DNA from: an uncultured Collinsella sp.
GTDB lineage: Bacteria > Actinomycetota > Coriobacteriia > Coriobacteriales > Coriobacteriaceae
Assembly: GCA_902494715.1 (NCBI GenBank)
Contig: CABUUJ010000002.1
Coordinates: 1 to 64,000, forward strand
Reading direction: 5' to 3'
DNA length: 64,000 bases
Shown: piece after piece, positions 15,215 through 23,573 of the stretch
How the letters are laid out: each line of letters opens with the position of its first letter
Numbering within the stretch: the stretch's first letter is position 1
Notes under the pieces: model-generated
Told to the model about the DNA's origin: nothing
The model's database searches: none
The model's input: only the letters and a program-made list of their open reading frames with translations
Program-made: the position numbers and the translations under genes

Positions 15215-16321
15215 CTATGCCTGCTTGCCTGCGTCGGCCGGGAAGGTAATGCCGGCCTGCTGGCGCACGGCATCCATGATGCGCAGCGAGACGAGCGTGA
15301 CATCGCGGTAGTGGCCAAGCTCGTGGCGTCCCGCCGGGGTCTCCCAAATCTCTTCCTTAACGTTATCGATGCCGCCGATGGCGGTGATAAAGTCTGTGAG
15401 TTCGTATTCCATAGTGTTGCTCGATTTGGGCAGGTCGAGCACGCGGCCGTTGTCGTCCTGTTCGCGCGGTGCCTCGGTCGCCGAGCCGCGTACGACATCG
15501 CCGCGATAGTCGATGCGGACGTTGCGGGGCGTGGACAGATGGTCGATCTGGATAGTGCCACGCTCGCCTTCGATCTGCGAGGGCAGCAGGTCATTCGTAA
15601 TTTTGGAGTGCGCGAGCTCGACGGAGATGCGGCCTCCGCCATAGCTGGCGAGGATGGAACCGCAGCCGTCGATGGGGCCGTGCGTGAGCTGTCGCGTGGT
15701 GGGGTCGAGCAGCGTGGTCATGCTGGTGAGACCGGAGGGCATGCCGAAAATCTCGACCATGGGCTCGACGGTGTAGACACCAATGTCCATGAGGGAACCC
15801 GATGCCATATTGCAGTCGAAGATATTGGTGGCGCGTCCCGCGAGAATCTCGTTGTAGCGCGAGGAATACTTGCCAAAGCGCAGCGAGGCGCGGCGAATGG
15901 GCGCAATTTCGCCCAGAGCGTCCTCAATGGCGTGGAAGGCGGGATCGTGGAGGGGACGCATAGCCTCGAGGGCCACGACACCTGCTGCCTCGGCAGCGCG
16001 AAAGACCTCGAGCGCCTGCGCTTCGGTGGCGCAGAAGGGCTTTTCGACGATGATATGCTTGGCACCGGCGATGCAGGCAAGGGCCTGCTCGTAGTGAAGT
16101 GCGTTAGGGCTGCCGATATAGACGGCGTCGACGTCGGCGGCTGCCGCAAGCTCATCGAGTGACGTAAAGTTTCGCTCACCGCCGTGCTTAGCGGTGAAGG
16201 CGGCGCCGCGATCTGCATCGCGCGAGAGCGTGCCCACAAACGCGGCTTGGTCGTTGGCGTTGACGACTTGGATAAAGTCGTCGGTGATCATGGATGTGCC
16301 GATGGTCGCGATGCGCAGCAT
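15215..16321 (-). CDS. Gfo/Idh/MocA-family NAD(P)-dependent oxidoreductase
   Basis: This 368-residue protein has an N-terminal Rossmann fold (TIGTSMITDDFIQ), the family signature EKPFCATEAQA and the C-terminal dehydrogenase domain. The substrate is probably a sugar or cyclitol derivative, not identifiable from sequence. Start 16321 has an AGGGGGA upstream. It is transcribed with the acylphosphatase gene. Confidence 0.88.
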   Translation of the reverse strand: MLRIATIGTSMITDDFIQVVNANDQAAFVGTLSRDADRGAAFTAKHGGERNFTSLDELAAAADVDAVYIGSPNALHYEQALACIAGAKHIIVEKPFCATEAQALEVFRAAEAAGVVALEAMRPLHDPAFHAIEDALGEIAPIRRASLRFGKYSSRYNEILAGRATNIFDCNMASGSLMDIGVYTVEPMVEIFGMPSGLTSMTTLLDPTTRQLTHGPIDGCGSILASYGGGRISVELAHSKITNDLLPSQIEGERGTIQIDHLSTPRNVRIDYRGDVVRGSATEAPREQDDNGRVLDLPKSSNTMEYELTDFITAIGGIDNVKEEIWETPAGRHELGHYRDVTLVSLRIMDAVRQQAGITFPADAGKQA

Positions 16322-16394
16322 ACGTCCCCCTTGCGTTGTTTGGTCTACAGGATGAGTGTAGCGCGTGGGGATATAAAGCTGCGCGAAAACGCTA

Positions 16395-16880
16395 TTACAG
16401 GTCGCTCTCGTTAAAGCCGGTGTCGATATCGAGGTTGCTGCCGTCGGCCGCCGTGGTGGCGAGCTCATCGCAGCGCTCGTTGAGCTCGTGGCCGGCGTGA
16501 CCCTTAACCCAGATGAACTCAACCTTGTGCTTGCTTTTGGCGGTGAGCAGGCGCTCCCACAGGTCGCGGTTCTTGACGGGCTGCTTGTTGGCGGTTTTCC
16601 ATCCGCGCTTTTTCCAGCCGTCGATCCAGTGCTTGTTGAAGGCGTTGACGACGTACTGCGAATCGGAATGGACTTCGACCTCGCAGGGGCGGTTGAGCGC
16701 CTCGAGCGCCACGATGACCGCCATGAGTTCCATACGGTTGTTGGTGGTCTTGGCGTAGCCGCGTGAAAGCTCGGAGGTGAAGGTCTTGCCGGCGGGGTTG
16801 GTGTATTTGAGTACGGCGCCGTAGCCGCCGCGTCCCGGATTTGATCGGGCCGAGCCGTCGGTGTAGATGATGACCTTCAC
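16395..16880 (-). CDS. rnhA: Ribonuclease HI
   Basis: It degrades RNA in RNA-DNA hybrids. The 161-residue protein shows the DEDD site: [32 protein letters not shown] and the C-terminal [22 protein letters not shown] lies upstream of ATG 16880. It ends 74 bp before the oxidoreductase gene on the same strand. Confidence 0.95.
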   Translation of the reverse strand: MKVIIYTDGSARSNPGRGGYGAVLKYTNPAGKTFTSELSRGYAKTTNNRMELMAVIVALEALNRPCEVEVHSDSQYVVNAFNKHWIDGWKKRGWKTANKQPVKNRDLWERLLTAKSKHKVEFIWVKGHAGHELNERCDELATTAADGSNLDIDTGFNESDL

Positions 16881-16979
16881 ATGGTTCCTTTCGTTGGGTA
16901 CGTTTCGTGTGAGTGACCATTGTAGCGCCGCGTTCGTCGAGGGCTAGCAATCTACGATTTCTACCCCGTCTTCCGACAG

Positions 16980-17882
16980 TTAGTTGGCATGGATGATGCG
17001 GTTGAGCTCGTCGAGGTATTGCTGCAAGAGGGGAGAGGGCTTGCGCTCGTCGTGCATGATATAGCCTACGTGCATCGTTGGGGCGTCTGCTAACGGGATC
17101 GATGCCATACCCCATTGCATTTCATTGGAGAGGACACCGGTCGACAGGGTGTAGCCGTTCGACGTGATAAGTAAGTTGGTAAGTGTTCCGCGGTCCGAGA
17201 TTCGTATGTTGCGGTCGCAAGGGATATAGCTAAAAGGTTCCTCGGCGTAATAGAAGGAGTTCGAGGTGCCTTGCTCAAAGCTGTAGCGCGTATATGGTGT
17301 GAGGTCGGCAAGGGACAGCTGCGGGCGGCGGGCAAGCGGGTGGCGCTCGCTAACAAAGACGTGGACCGTCGCGTCGAATAGGGGATGGAAGCTCGCGCGC
17401 GCATCGGCAAAAGCCTTCTGCAGAACGCGGACGTTAAAGTCGTCCAGATAGAGGATGCCGATGTCGCTGCGAAACGCGCGGACGTCATCGATGATCTGCG
17501 ATGTGGTGGTCTCGCGCATGATGAACTCGAACTTGCTGTCGCGGCAGCGCTCGACCACGTTGACAAAGGCCTCGACCGAAAAGGCGTAGTGCTGGGCGGA
17601 GATTGCGAGGCGGGCTTGCGGGGTGCCGCCGTCCTCGTAGCGCGCCTCGAGCATGTCGGCCTGCTCTACGACCTGGCGCGCATAGCCCAAAAGCTCGGTG
17701 CCGTCGTTGGTGAGCGTGACGCCGCGGCTGGAGCGCGTAAAGATCTCCAGGTGGAGCTCCTGTTCCAGGCTTTTGACGGCGTTTGAGATGTTGGACTGAG
17801 CGGTATAGAGGCGCTGAGCTGCGGCGTTAATTGAGCCGGACTCTGCCACGGCAATCAGAAAACGAAGCTGCTGAAGGGTCAT
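16980..17882 (-). CDS. LysR-family transcriptional regulator, divergent from metY
   Basis: This 300-residue LTTR has an N-terminal winged helix (TLQQLRFLIAVAESGSI, AQSNISNAVKSLE) and a C-terminal periplasmic-binding-like effector domain. It is transcribed away from metY with 272 bp between, the usual layout for an LTTR and its target; an ATC-N9-GAT box lies near its own start. The effector is unknown, perhaps O-acetylhomoserine or a sulfur metabolite. ATG 17882 is preferred to 17891 because AAAGG is 9 bp from it but abuts the other. Confidence 0.9.
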   Translation of the reverse strand: MTLQQLRFLIAVAESGSINAAAQRLYTAQSNISNAVKSLEQELHLEIFTRSSRGVTLTNDGTELLGYARQVVEQADMLEARYEDGGTPQARLAISAQHYAFSVEAFVNVVERCRDSKFEFIMRETTTSQIIDDVRAFRSDIGILYLDDFNVRVLQKAFADARASFHPLFDATVHVFVSERHPLARRPQLSLADLTPYTRYSFEQGTSNSFYYAEEPFSYIPCDRNIRISDRGTLTNLLITSNGYTLSTGVLSNEMQWGMASIPLADAPTMHVGYIMHDERKPSPLLQQYLDELNRIIHAN

Positions 17883-17903
17883 CGACGCCATCCTTTCGAT
17901 TGC

Positions 17904-17920
17904 TATCTATAAAACCGATA
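17904..17920. promoter_or_regulatory. LysR-type operator
   Basis: TATC-N9-GATA (ATC-N9-GAT core) lies 22 bp upstream of the LysR start codon, a typical autoregulatory site position. Confidence 0.55.
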
Positions 17921-17942
17921 ACAGGTTAGCGCTTTTAAGTGA

Positions 17943-17971
17943 TTGACCGAGCGAAACAATGCTCGTACTAT
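17943..17971 (+). promoter_or_regulatory. metY promoter
   Basis: TTGACC-17 bp-TACTAT. Transcription starting near 17978 would give a leader of about 175 nt before the metY ATG. Confidence 0.7.
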
Positions 17972-18019
17972 TCAAAACACACAAAGGCGGTAGGTAATTA
18001 AACCAACCACGGAACCGGG

Positions 18020-18075
18020 ATGCGAAAGGAGGCCCGCATATGAATTGCTTACCAAGACGAATGCCGGGCTCCTGT
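18020..18075 (+). promoter_or_regulatory. Structured element in the metY leader
   Basis: Arms around 18026-18038 and 18056-18068 (AGGAGGCCCGCAT with ATGCCGGGCTCCT) can pair at 11 of 13 positions. Together with the long leader this suggests a riboswitch or attenuator, but it does not show the SAM-I or SAM-II core motifs I know and has no strong T-tract. Confidence 0.4.
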
Positions 18076-18154
18076 TTGCGCCCGTCGGCGTGATCAGGAG
18101 ACAGCGACTTACTTCTCTCTTTTTATTTACTTTTGTTCGATCAAGGAGATCATC

Positions 18155-19465
18155 ATGAGCCAGTTCATCAACAACCCCGAGCACACCTTTGGTTTCGATA
18201 CCCTGCAGCTTCACGTTGGCCAGGAGAGTGCCGATCCTGCATCCGACTCCCGCGCCGTGCCTATCTACCAGACCACGAGCTATGTGTTCCGCAACTCCCA
18301 GCACGCCGCCGACCGCTTTGGTCTTGCCGACGCCGGTAACATCTACGGCCGTCTGACCAACTCCACCCAGGGCGTCTTCGAGGACCGTATCGCCGCACTC
18401 GAGGGTGGCGTGGCAGGTCTCGCCGTCGCCTCCGGTGCTGCTGCCATCACCTATACCCTGCAGGCTCTTGCCCAGGCCGGTGACCACGTGGTGGCTCAGA
18501 AGACCATCTACGGTGGCTCCTACAACCTGCTGGAGCATACGCTCTCCCAGTTTGGCGTCGAGACCACGTTTGTCGACGCTCATAACCTGGAAGAGGTCGA
18601 GGGGGCCATCAAGGACAACACCACGGTCATCTATCTCGAGACGCTCGGCAACCCCAACTCCGACATCCCCAACATCGACGCCATCTCCGAGATAGCCAAG
18701 AAGCACGGTCTGCCGGTTGTCGTCGACAACACCTTTGGCACCCCGTATCTGTTCCGTCCGCTGGAGCATGGTGCCAACATCGTCGTCCACTCCGCAACCA
18801 AGTTCATCGGCGGCCACGGCACCTCGCTGGGCGGTGTGATCGTCGACGGCGGTAACTTTGACTGGAAGGCGAGCGGTAAGTACGCTCAGATCGCTGAGCC
18901 CAACCCCTCCTACCACGGCGTTTCGTTTGCCGAGGCTGCCGGTCCCGCCGCCTTCGCAACCTATGTCCGCGCTATCCTTCTGCGTGACGAGGGTGCCTGC
19001 ATCAGCCCGTTCAACGCTTGGGTCCTGCTCCAGGGCACAGAGACTCTGTCGCTGCGCGTTGACCGTCATGTCGAGAACACCAAGAAGGTCGTTGAGTTCC
19101 TGACCGGTGACACCCATGTTGCCAAGGTGAACCACCCGAGCCTGCCTGAGCACCCCGACCATGAGCTCTACAAGCAATATTTCCCCAACGGCGGTGCCTC
19201 GATCTTTACCTTTGAGATTAAGGGTGGCCAGGAGGCGGCCTGGAAGTTCATCGATCATCTGCAGGTGTTCTCGCTGCTCGCCAACGTGGCCGACGTCAAG
19301 TCGCTCGTCGTGCACCCGGCTACCACCACGCACTCCCAGCTCTCTGCCGAGGAGCTCGCCGAGCAGAACATCACGCCCTCCACGATCCGTCTTTCCATCG
19401 GTACCGAGAACGCCGAGGATATCATTTGGGATCTGAAGCAGGCCTTCGCCGCGCTGGACGAGTAA
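18155..19465 (+). CDS. metY: O-acetylhomoserine sulfhydrylase (PLP-dependent)
   Basis: It makes homocysteine from O-acetylhomoserine and sulfide. The 436 residues fit the long MetY branch of the Cys/Met PLP enzymes. The PLP lysine lies in HSATKFIGGHG and the cofactor segment in VVVDNTFGTPYL. AAGGAG precedes ATG 18155. It is divergent from a LysR regulator and has a long leader, so both transcriptional and RNA-level control are plausible. Confidence 0.95.
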   Translation: MSQFINNPEHTFGFDTLQLHVGQESADPASDSRAVPIYQTTSYVFRNSQHAADRFGLADAGNIYGRLTNSTQGVFEDRIAALEGGVAGLAVASGAAAITYTLQALAQAGDHVVAQKTIYGGSYNLLEHTLSQFGVETTFVDAHNLEEVEGAIKDNTTVIYLETLGNPNSDIPNIDAISEIAKKHGLPVVVDNTFGTPYLFRPLEHGANIVVHSATKFIGGHGTSLGGVIVDGGNFDWKASGKYAQIAEPNPSYHGVSFAEAAGPAAFATYVRAILLRDEGACISPFNAWVLLQGTETLSLRVDRHVENTKKVVEFLTGDTHVAKVNHPSLPEHPDHELYKQYFPNGGASIFTFEIKGGQEAAWKFIDHLQVFSLLANVADVKSLVVHPATTTHSQLSAEELAEQNITPSTIRLSIGTENAEDIIWDLKQAFAALDE

Positions 19466-19527
19466 GGCGACTTGTGCAAAGACCCCTTGCGACTCGATAG
19501 GTATAACTGCATAAAATGCCTGCTCAA

Positions 19528-19566
19528 GGCGCCTGTGCGAACAATGGTTGCACAGGCGCCTTTTTT
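19528..19566 (+). terminator. metY terminator
   Basis: An 11-bp perfect stem GGCGCCTGTGC/GCACAGGCGCC followed by six T's. Confidence 0.92.
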
Positions 19567-19777
19567 GCATAGAGCGGGTGCAAAAACAGGGTTTTTGACA
19601 CGCTTTATGCATTCGAGTTGTGGAAAACTCCTGTTGAGAGGATGTGAGTTTTACGCAATTGACGTGCGCCTTTTGAGTAAAACCGCAGGTCGCGATTTGC
19701 TCGGGGTACTATGCAGCGCGATCGAATCACACGCAGCTCAAACGCAGCAAAAACGCACTACGGAGGTTTCCAGCTAC
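19567..19777. other. Intergenic region upstream of secreted-protein gene
   Basis: It contains an imperfect nested dyad (19566-19610, TGCATA..TATGCA around AAAAAC..GTTTTT) of unknown role. It presumably also holds the promoter of the following gene, for which I see no clear boxes. Confidence 0.35.
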
Positions 19778-20551
19778 ATGAGGATCGATTCGCGAAAACC
19801 GAAAGCCGCCGCCCTTTCTGCCGCTCTGACCGTGGCACTTTTGGCGGGCGCCGGCGCAACTGATGCCCACGCGGCAACACTATCCGATACGGTTGGACCT
19901 ACGCCGTCCGAAGCGACGCTGGTGCAGCCCGTCGACTACCGCAGCGACGGTTATGGCTCTATGCAGGAGTGGAACGCCTCGATGGAGGCCAAGCGTGATT
20001 CCCTGGAGATGCGCGCTCAGATCATCATGAACATGTACGGTGACTATGCCACCGATGACGAGCGCGCTGTGTTGCAGGGTTGCATCGACGGTGCGGGTAG
20101 CCTGTTGACGATGGGGGAGGTCGACGCCAAGTCGACCGAGCTCGATGAGCTGCGCACTGCGCTTGAGGATGCCAAGCGCGAAGCGCTCGAGGCTGCCGCC
20201 GAGGCGGAGGCTGCCGAGGCCGCCCAGGCTTCGTACTACAACGCCGGTTACACTCCGTCCTATGCGTCTGCCGCGTCCTACGCGAACGGATCGGGCCTGA
20301 CGCGCTCTGCGGGTGTCAATAACTACAACGGACGCCGCGAGACCTATTACAGCAGCAATGTGCTTTATCACTATCGCACGGGCGAATGGACTCAGGATTC
20401 TGAGGGCTTCTGGCGCGATTCCGACGGCTATTACGTTGTTGCCGCGGGCGATATGGCCCAGGGCTCGACCTTTACGGGCTCCAAGGGTGATTGCAAGGTC
20501 TATGACTCCGGCTGCGCTGCCGGAACCACCGATTACTACACCGGTTGGTAA
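19778..20551 (+). CDS. Secreted protein with coiled-coil and short C-terminal repeat-like domain
   Basis: This 257-residue exported protein of unknown function has a signal peptide of about 35 residues (KPKAAALSAALTVALLAGAG, cleavage near AHA). An Ala/Glu-rich helical segment (about 125-150) follows, then a Tyr/Ser-rich linker. The C-terminal 70 residues (TGEWTQDSEGFW.., CKVYDSGCAAGTTDYY) hold two cysteines and look like a small folded cell-envelope module. The layout recalls peptidoglycan-associated proteins, but no catalytic motif is visible. ATG 19778 has GGAGG upstream and gives the signal peptide. Confidence 0.8.
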   Translation: MRIDSRKPKAAALSAALTVALLAGAGATDAHAATLSDTVGPTPSEATLVQPVDYRSDGYGSMQEWNASMEAKRDSLEMRAQIIMNMYGDYATDDERAVLQGCIDGAGSLLTMGEVDAKSTELDELRTALEDAKREALEAAAEAEAAEAAQASYYNAGYTPSYASAASYANGSGLTRSAGVNNYNGRRETYYSSNVLYHYRTGEWTQDSEGFWRDSDGYYVVAAGDMAQGSTFTGSKGDCKVYDSGCAAGTTDYYTGW

Positions 20552-20737
20552 TTTTTCTGCATCACGGATATTTGGCGGACGGGCGTCTTTACCGAGCTTT
20601 AGGGCAACGTAAGGACGTCCGTTCTATGTATGCGTTTGAGTTAACAGAGCCCTTACCGTGGCGGTACGCTGGGCGTATGGATGCGGGGCACACTGGTTCT
20701 TGAGAAATAAGGTCTTTCTCTTGGAGGAAGTGGTCTT

Positions 20738-20944
20738 GTGAATGCTCGAGATATTGCCGTTGCCGCCGTCGCGTTGATGCTTGGCTGCCTTGGTCCCACG
20801 GCCGCGCTCGTCGCGGGTATGCAGGGGTCTTGTGGGGCTGCCTCTATCGTGGTTGGCGTGTTGATCGCGGCCGCGCTGCTGGGAAGTGCGGGTGTAGTCC
20901 TTTGTCGCGACGATGAGGACCAGGCGTCGGAGTCGCAGCTCTAA
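20738..20944 (+). CDS. Small two-helix membrane protein
   Basis: This 68-residue protein has two hydrophobic segments (about 6-27 and 34-56) and an acidic C-terminal tail (RDDEDQASESQL). It starts at GTG 20738 with GGAGGA 9 bp upstream. No family recognised; a strong bidirectional terminator follows. It is probably real because of the ribosome site and clean amphipathic layout, but short. Confidence 0.6.
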   Translation: MNARDIAVAAVALMLGCLGPTAALVAGMQGSCGAASIVVGVLIAAALLGSAGVVLCRDDEDQASESQL

Positions 20945-20982
20945 CCGTTGTGAAGCTGATTTTTGGCCAAAGATGAAGAAGG

Positions 20983-21019
20983 AAGCCGCCGCGAGGGGAG
21001 TGCCCCTTGCGGCGGCTTT
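20983..21019. terminator. Bidirectional terminator
   Basis: A 16-bp stem AAGCCGCCGCGAGGGG/CCCCTTGCGGCGGCTT with one mismatch or wobble and an AGTG loop lies between two convergent genes. A/T flanks are present on both sides. Confidence 0.8.
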
Positions 21020-21053
21020 GCCATTGGATCTGTTGGCTGCAGTATGCCGAGCA

Positions 21054-21968
21054 CTACCAGCTGCTTTCTATTTCGCGAATCCTCTGGTAGAGCCAATCGT
21101 TTTGCGGCACTTGGATATCGTGTTTGGCGGCCAGGCGGCGGACGGTGCCCGCGAACTCCTCGACCTCTGTTTTGCGCTGCGCGATGCGGTCCTGAGCCAT
21201 CGAGGGCATACCGGCGGGGTCGATTCCCTCGATGAGGCGCACCATCTGAGTTAGGTCTGCCTCGGTGAGCTCGATGCCCTCGGCGTTGACGACCGCAAGC
21301 GTCTCGCGCATGGCGGAGACAAAGCAGCGACGTTGCTCGGAGCCCGGCTCCGTGGCGCTTCCGTAGGTCCCGCCGTAGGCCATGCAGGTCTGGTTGATGC
21401 CGTCGTTGAGCATGAGTTTGGCCCACATGCGGTGGGCGATGTCGTCCTCGACGGTATGGGCGATGCCGCAGCGCGTATAGAGCTCGTCGATAGCGGCGAC
21501 AGTCGCGGGGTCGGTGCCCGCTGCCGCGCCAAAGCGAATCTCGCCCGCATTGGTAAAGGTGAGCGCGCCGTTGAGGAACACGGCGTCCATGCCCTGGCAG
21601 ATACCAAGAACGGTATGCTCCCAGCCAAAGCGTTCGGCAATCTTTTGCTCGCTCGTAATGCCGTTGCATAGCGAGGCGATGAGCGTGTTGGGTCCCACGA
21701 CGCGCTCCATAGTCTTGAGTGCTTGGTCGAGACCGGTGGTCTTGACTGTCAGGATGACCAGATCGGCGGGCGTCGCCTCGCTGGCGCGGACGGACGTGAG
21801 ATCGCAGGGCTTGCCGTTGACAGTGAGCGCATCGCCCGCGTGACGCTCAAAACGGGTGTCATCCATAACGTATTCGACGGCGTCATTGCCGAGGGCCTTG
21901 GCAATCATGCTGCCGTAGAGCAGGCCGACGCCGCCCTTGCCGATAAAAGCGACCTTGTTGATCTGCAT
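21054..21968 (-). CDS. panE: Ketopantoate reductase family (2-dehydropantoate 2-reductase)
   Basis: It reduces ketopantoate to pantoate with NADPH in CoA synthesis. The 304-residue protein has a Rossmann motif variant (GKGGVGLLYG), LTVKTTGLDQAL, LCNGITSEQ and the conserved Lys/Asn of the helical domain (AKLMLNDGINQ). ATG 21968 has GGGGAG 9 bp upstream; the ATG at 21977 abuts it. No panB or panC is nearby, so a related reductase role is possible. Confidence 0.87.
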   Translation of the reverse strand: MQINKVAFIGKGGVGLLYGSMIAKALGNDAVEYVMDDTRFERHAGDALTVNGKPCDLTSVRASEATPADLVILTVKTTGLDQALKTMERVVGPNTLIASLCNGITSEQKIAERFGWEHTVLGICQGMDAVFLNGALTFTNAGEIRFGAAAGTDPATVAAIDELYTRCGIAHTVEDDIAHRMWAKLMLNDGINQTCMAYGGTYGSATEPGSEQRRCFVSAMRETLAVVNAEGIELTEADLTQMVRLIEGIDPAGMPSMAQDRIAQRKTEVEEFAGTVRRLAAKHDIQVPQNDWLYQRIREIESSW

Positions 21969-21987
21969 GTGAATCATCTCCCCATGT

Positions 21988-22292
21988 AAAAGGCGCCCGC
22001 GTAAGGGGCGCCTGATGGATTGTATGCTGCCAGGGTGATTGGTGGGTGCGCGGGGCGGCTGTTATAAAAAAGAAACGTTTGCCTGGACGCTACGCTGCAG
22101 GGCAGACCGCAAAGACATGCGCGTGGTCATGCCCGGCTCCTTTCATCGGGCTTTTTGCTGATGTTAAAGCGGTGCCGTGACGGCCTGATTTCTGCTGCGT
22201 TACGATACGTTCTCAATTGCGATTCCGATGTGTTTCGATGACGTGACGGGTTTGTTTCGCCTTGTCAGAGCTTCGATGGGAGGGGAGGGGCC
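21988..22292. other. Intergenic region with two hairpins
   Basis: It contains a GGCGCC..GGCGCC palindrome (about 21990-22013) next to panE and a terminator-like stem GCCCG/CGGGC with TTTTT at 22131-22156. The plus-strand terminator has no annotated gene before it, so a small RNA between about 22020 and 22156 is possible. Confidence 0.35.
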
Positions 22293-23483
22293 GTGCAATA
22301 TCGCGTTGACCCCAAAAGCGGCAACCGTATCTCGGCGTTGGGGCTGGGCTGCATGAGGTTTCCCGGTGCGCCGGGACGCCCGGATGCGAAGACTGCCGAC
22401 GCCATCATCTCCCGTGCGGTGGAGCAGGGGATTAACTACCTGGACACGGCCTATCTCTATCCCGGCAACGAGGCTTGTGTGGGTGCGTCGCTTGAGCGCC
22501 TGGGCTTGCGCGACCAGGTTTTGCTCGCAACCAAGCTGCCGCATGCTTCGTGCAAATGCGCGGAGGATTTCGACCGGTTCTTCGACGAGCAACTGCGCCG
22601 CCTGCGGACCGACCATATCGACTATTACCTCATGCACAACATTACCTCGCCCGCCCAGTGGGAACGTGTGGTGGCGTTGGGCATCGAGGACTGGATCGCG
22701 CGCCAAAAGGCGGCGGGGCGCATTCGCCAGATTGGTTTTTCGTACCACGGCAGCGCGGTGGATTTCCTGACGATGCTTGACGCATATGACTGGGATTTTT
22801 GCCAGATACAGTACAACTATGCCGGCGAGCGTTACCAAGCGGGAACGGCAGGACTCATGGCGGCTGCGGAGCGCGGGCTCGCGGTGTTTGTGATGGAGCC
22901 GCTGCTGGGTGGGCGTTTAGCGGGCAAGCTGCCGCCACGGGCCCGCGCTGTGCTCGATAGTGCCCGTGACCCGCATTTGTGCACTCCTGCCGCTTGGGGT
23001 CTTTCGTGGGTGTGGAATCATCCTCAGGTGACGATGCTGCTTTCGGGTATGACCGATATCGCGCAGGTGGATGAGAACGCGGTGTTGGCCGATCGGGCCC
23101 TGCCGGATTCGATGACTGCCAACCAGCTCGACACGATCGCGCACGTGCTGGATGAATTTGAAAAATCGAATCGCGTGCCCTGCACGGGATGCGGCTATTG
23201 CATGCCGTGCCCTAAAGGCATCAATATCCCTGGATGTTTTGCCGCCTACAACGCAAGCTATGCGCACAGCTGGTTTACGGGTCTATCGCAGTACTTTACG
23301 GCGAGCGCGGTGCGCACAAGCGAGGCCAAGCTGGTGAGCAATTGCGTCAAGTGCGGCAAATGCGCGCGCCACTGCCCACAGCATATCGATATCCCCGAGC
23401 GTCTCGATGACGTGCGTCGACGTTTCCAGCCTGGCCCCGTGACGGCAGTGCTTAAGGCCTTCGGCAAAACGCGCTCCTCGTGA
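22293..23483 (+). CDS. Aldo/keto reductase with C-terminal 4Fe-4S ferredoxin domain
   Basis: The 396-residue protein joins an aldo/keto reductase barrel (1-270) to a bacterial ferredoxin-like domain (about 290-370). The barrel keeps the catalytic Asp/Tyr (YLDTAYLY), Lys (LATKLP) and His (DYYLMHN). The ferredoxin part has two clusters, CTGCGYCMPC..C and CVKCGKCARHCP. This fusion is common in anaerobes and presumably allows electron exchange with ferredoxin. It starts at GTG 22293 behind a very strong GGGAGGGGAGGGG. Confidence 0.93.
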   Translation: MQYRVDPKSGNRISALGLGCMRFPGAPGRPDAKTADAIISRAVEQGINYLDTAYLYPGNEACVGASLERLGLRDQVLLATKLPHASCKCAEDFDRFFDEQLRRLRTDHIDYYLMHNITSPAQWERVVALGIEDWIARQKAAGRIRQIGFSYHGSAVDFLTMLDAYDWDFCQIQYNYAGERYQAGTAGLMAAAERGLAVFVMEPLLGGRLAGKLPPRARAVLDSARDPHLCTPAAWGLSWVWNHPQVTMLLSGMTDIAQVDENAVLADRALPDSMTANQLDTIAHVLDEFEKSNRVPCTGCGYCMPCPKGINIPGCFAAYNASYAHSWFTGLSQYFTASAVRTSEAKLVSNCVKCGKCARHCPQHIDIPERLDDVRRRFQPGPVTAVLKAFGKTRSS

Positions 23484-23567
23484 CCCTTTTATAACTTGCG
23501 CTGGAATAGTTCCTGTTTGCGGCAGAATAGGGGCCAAACAGGAACTATTCCACCGCAACTGAAGGGG
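23484..23567 (+). repeat. Covarying intergenic hairpin, copy 1
   Basis: Arms 23496-23519 and 23535-23558 pair at all but one of 24 positions, with a 15-nt loop. The outer flanks (CCTTTTATAACTTGCG, ACCGCAACTGA) are shared with copy 2 at 24627-24705, while the inner stem differs with compensating changes. The hairpin ends just before the Shine-Dalgarno of the next gene. Confidence 0.85.
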
Positions 23568-23573
23568 GCTGTC

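Noticed and set aside
17978..18154. A SAM-I or T-box riboswitch in the metY leader
   Set aside because: I looked for the SAM-I core segments and the T-box AGGGTGGNACCGCG motif and found neither, so only an unnamed structured leader is reported.
17972..19612. A 546-codon frame antisense to metY
   Set aside because: It is the shadow of metY; no family signature and no promoter, and its N-terminus reads through the metY terminator.
23496..23573. N-terminal extension of the oxidoreductase (and of Nfo at 24639-24722), both reading MRWN..CLRQN
   Set aside because: The similarity comes from the shared hairpin repeat. Strong ribosome sites lie before the later starts, and homologues begin there.
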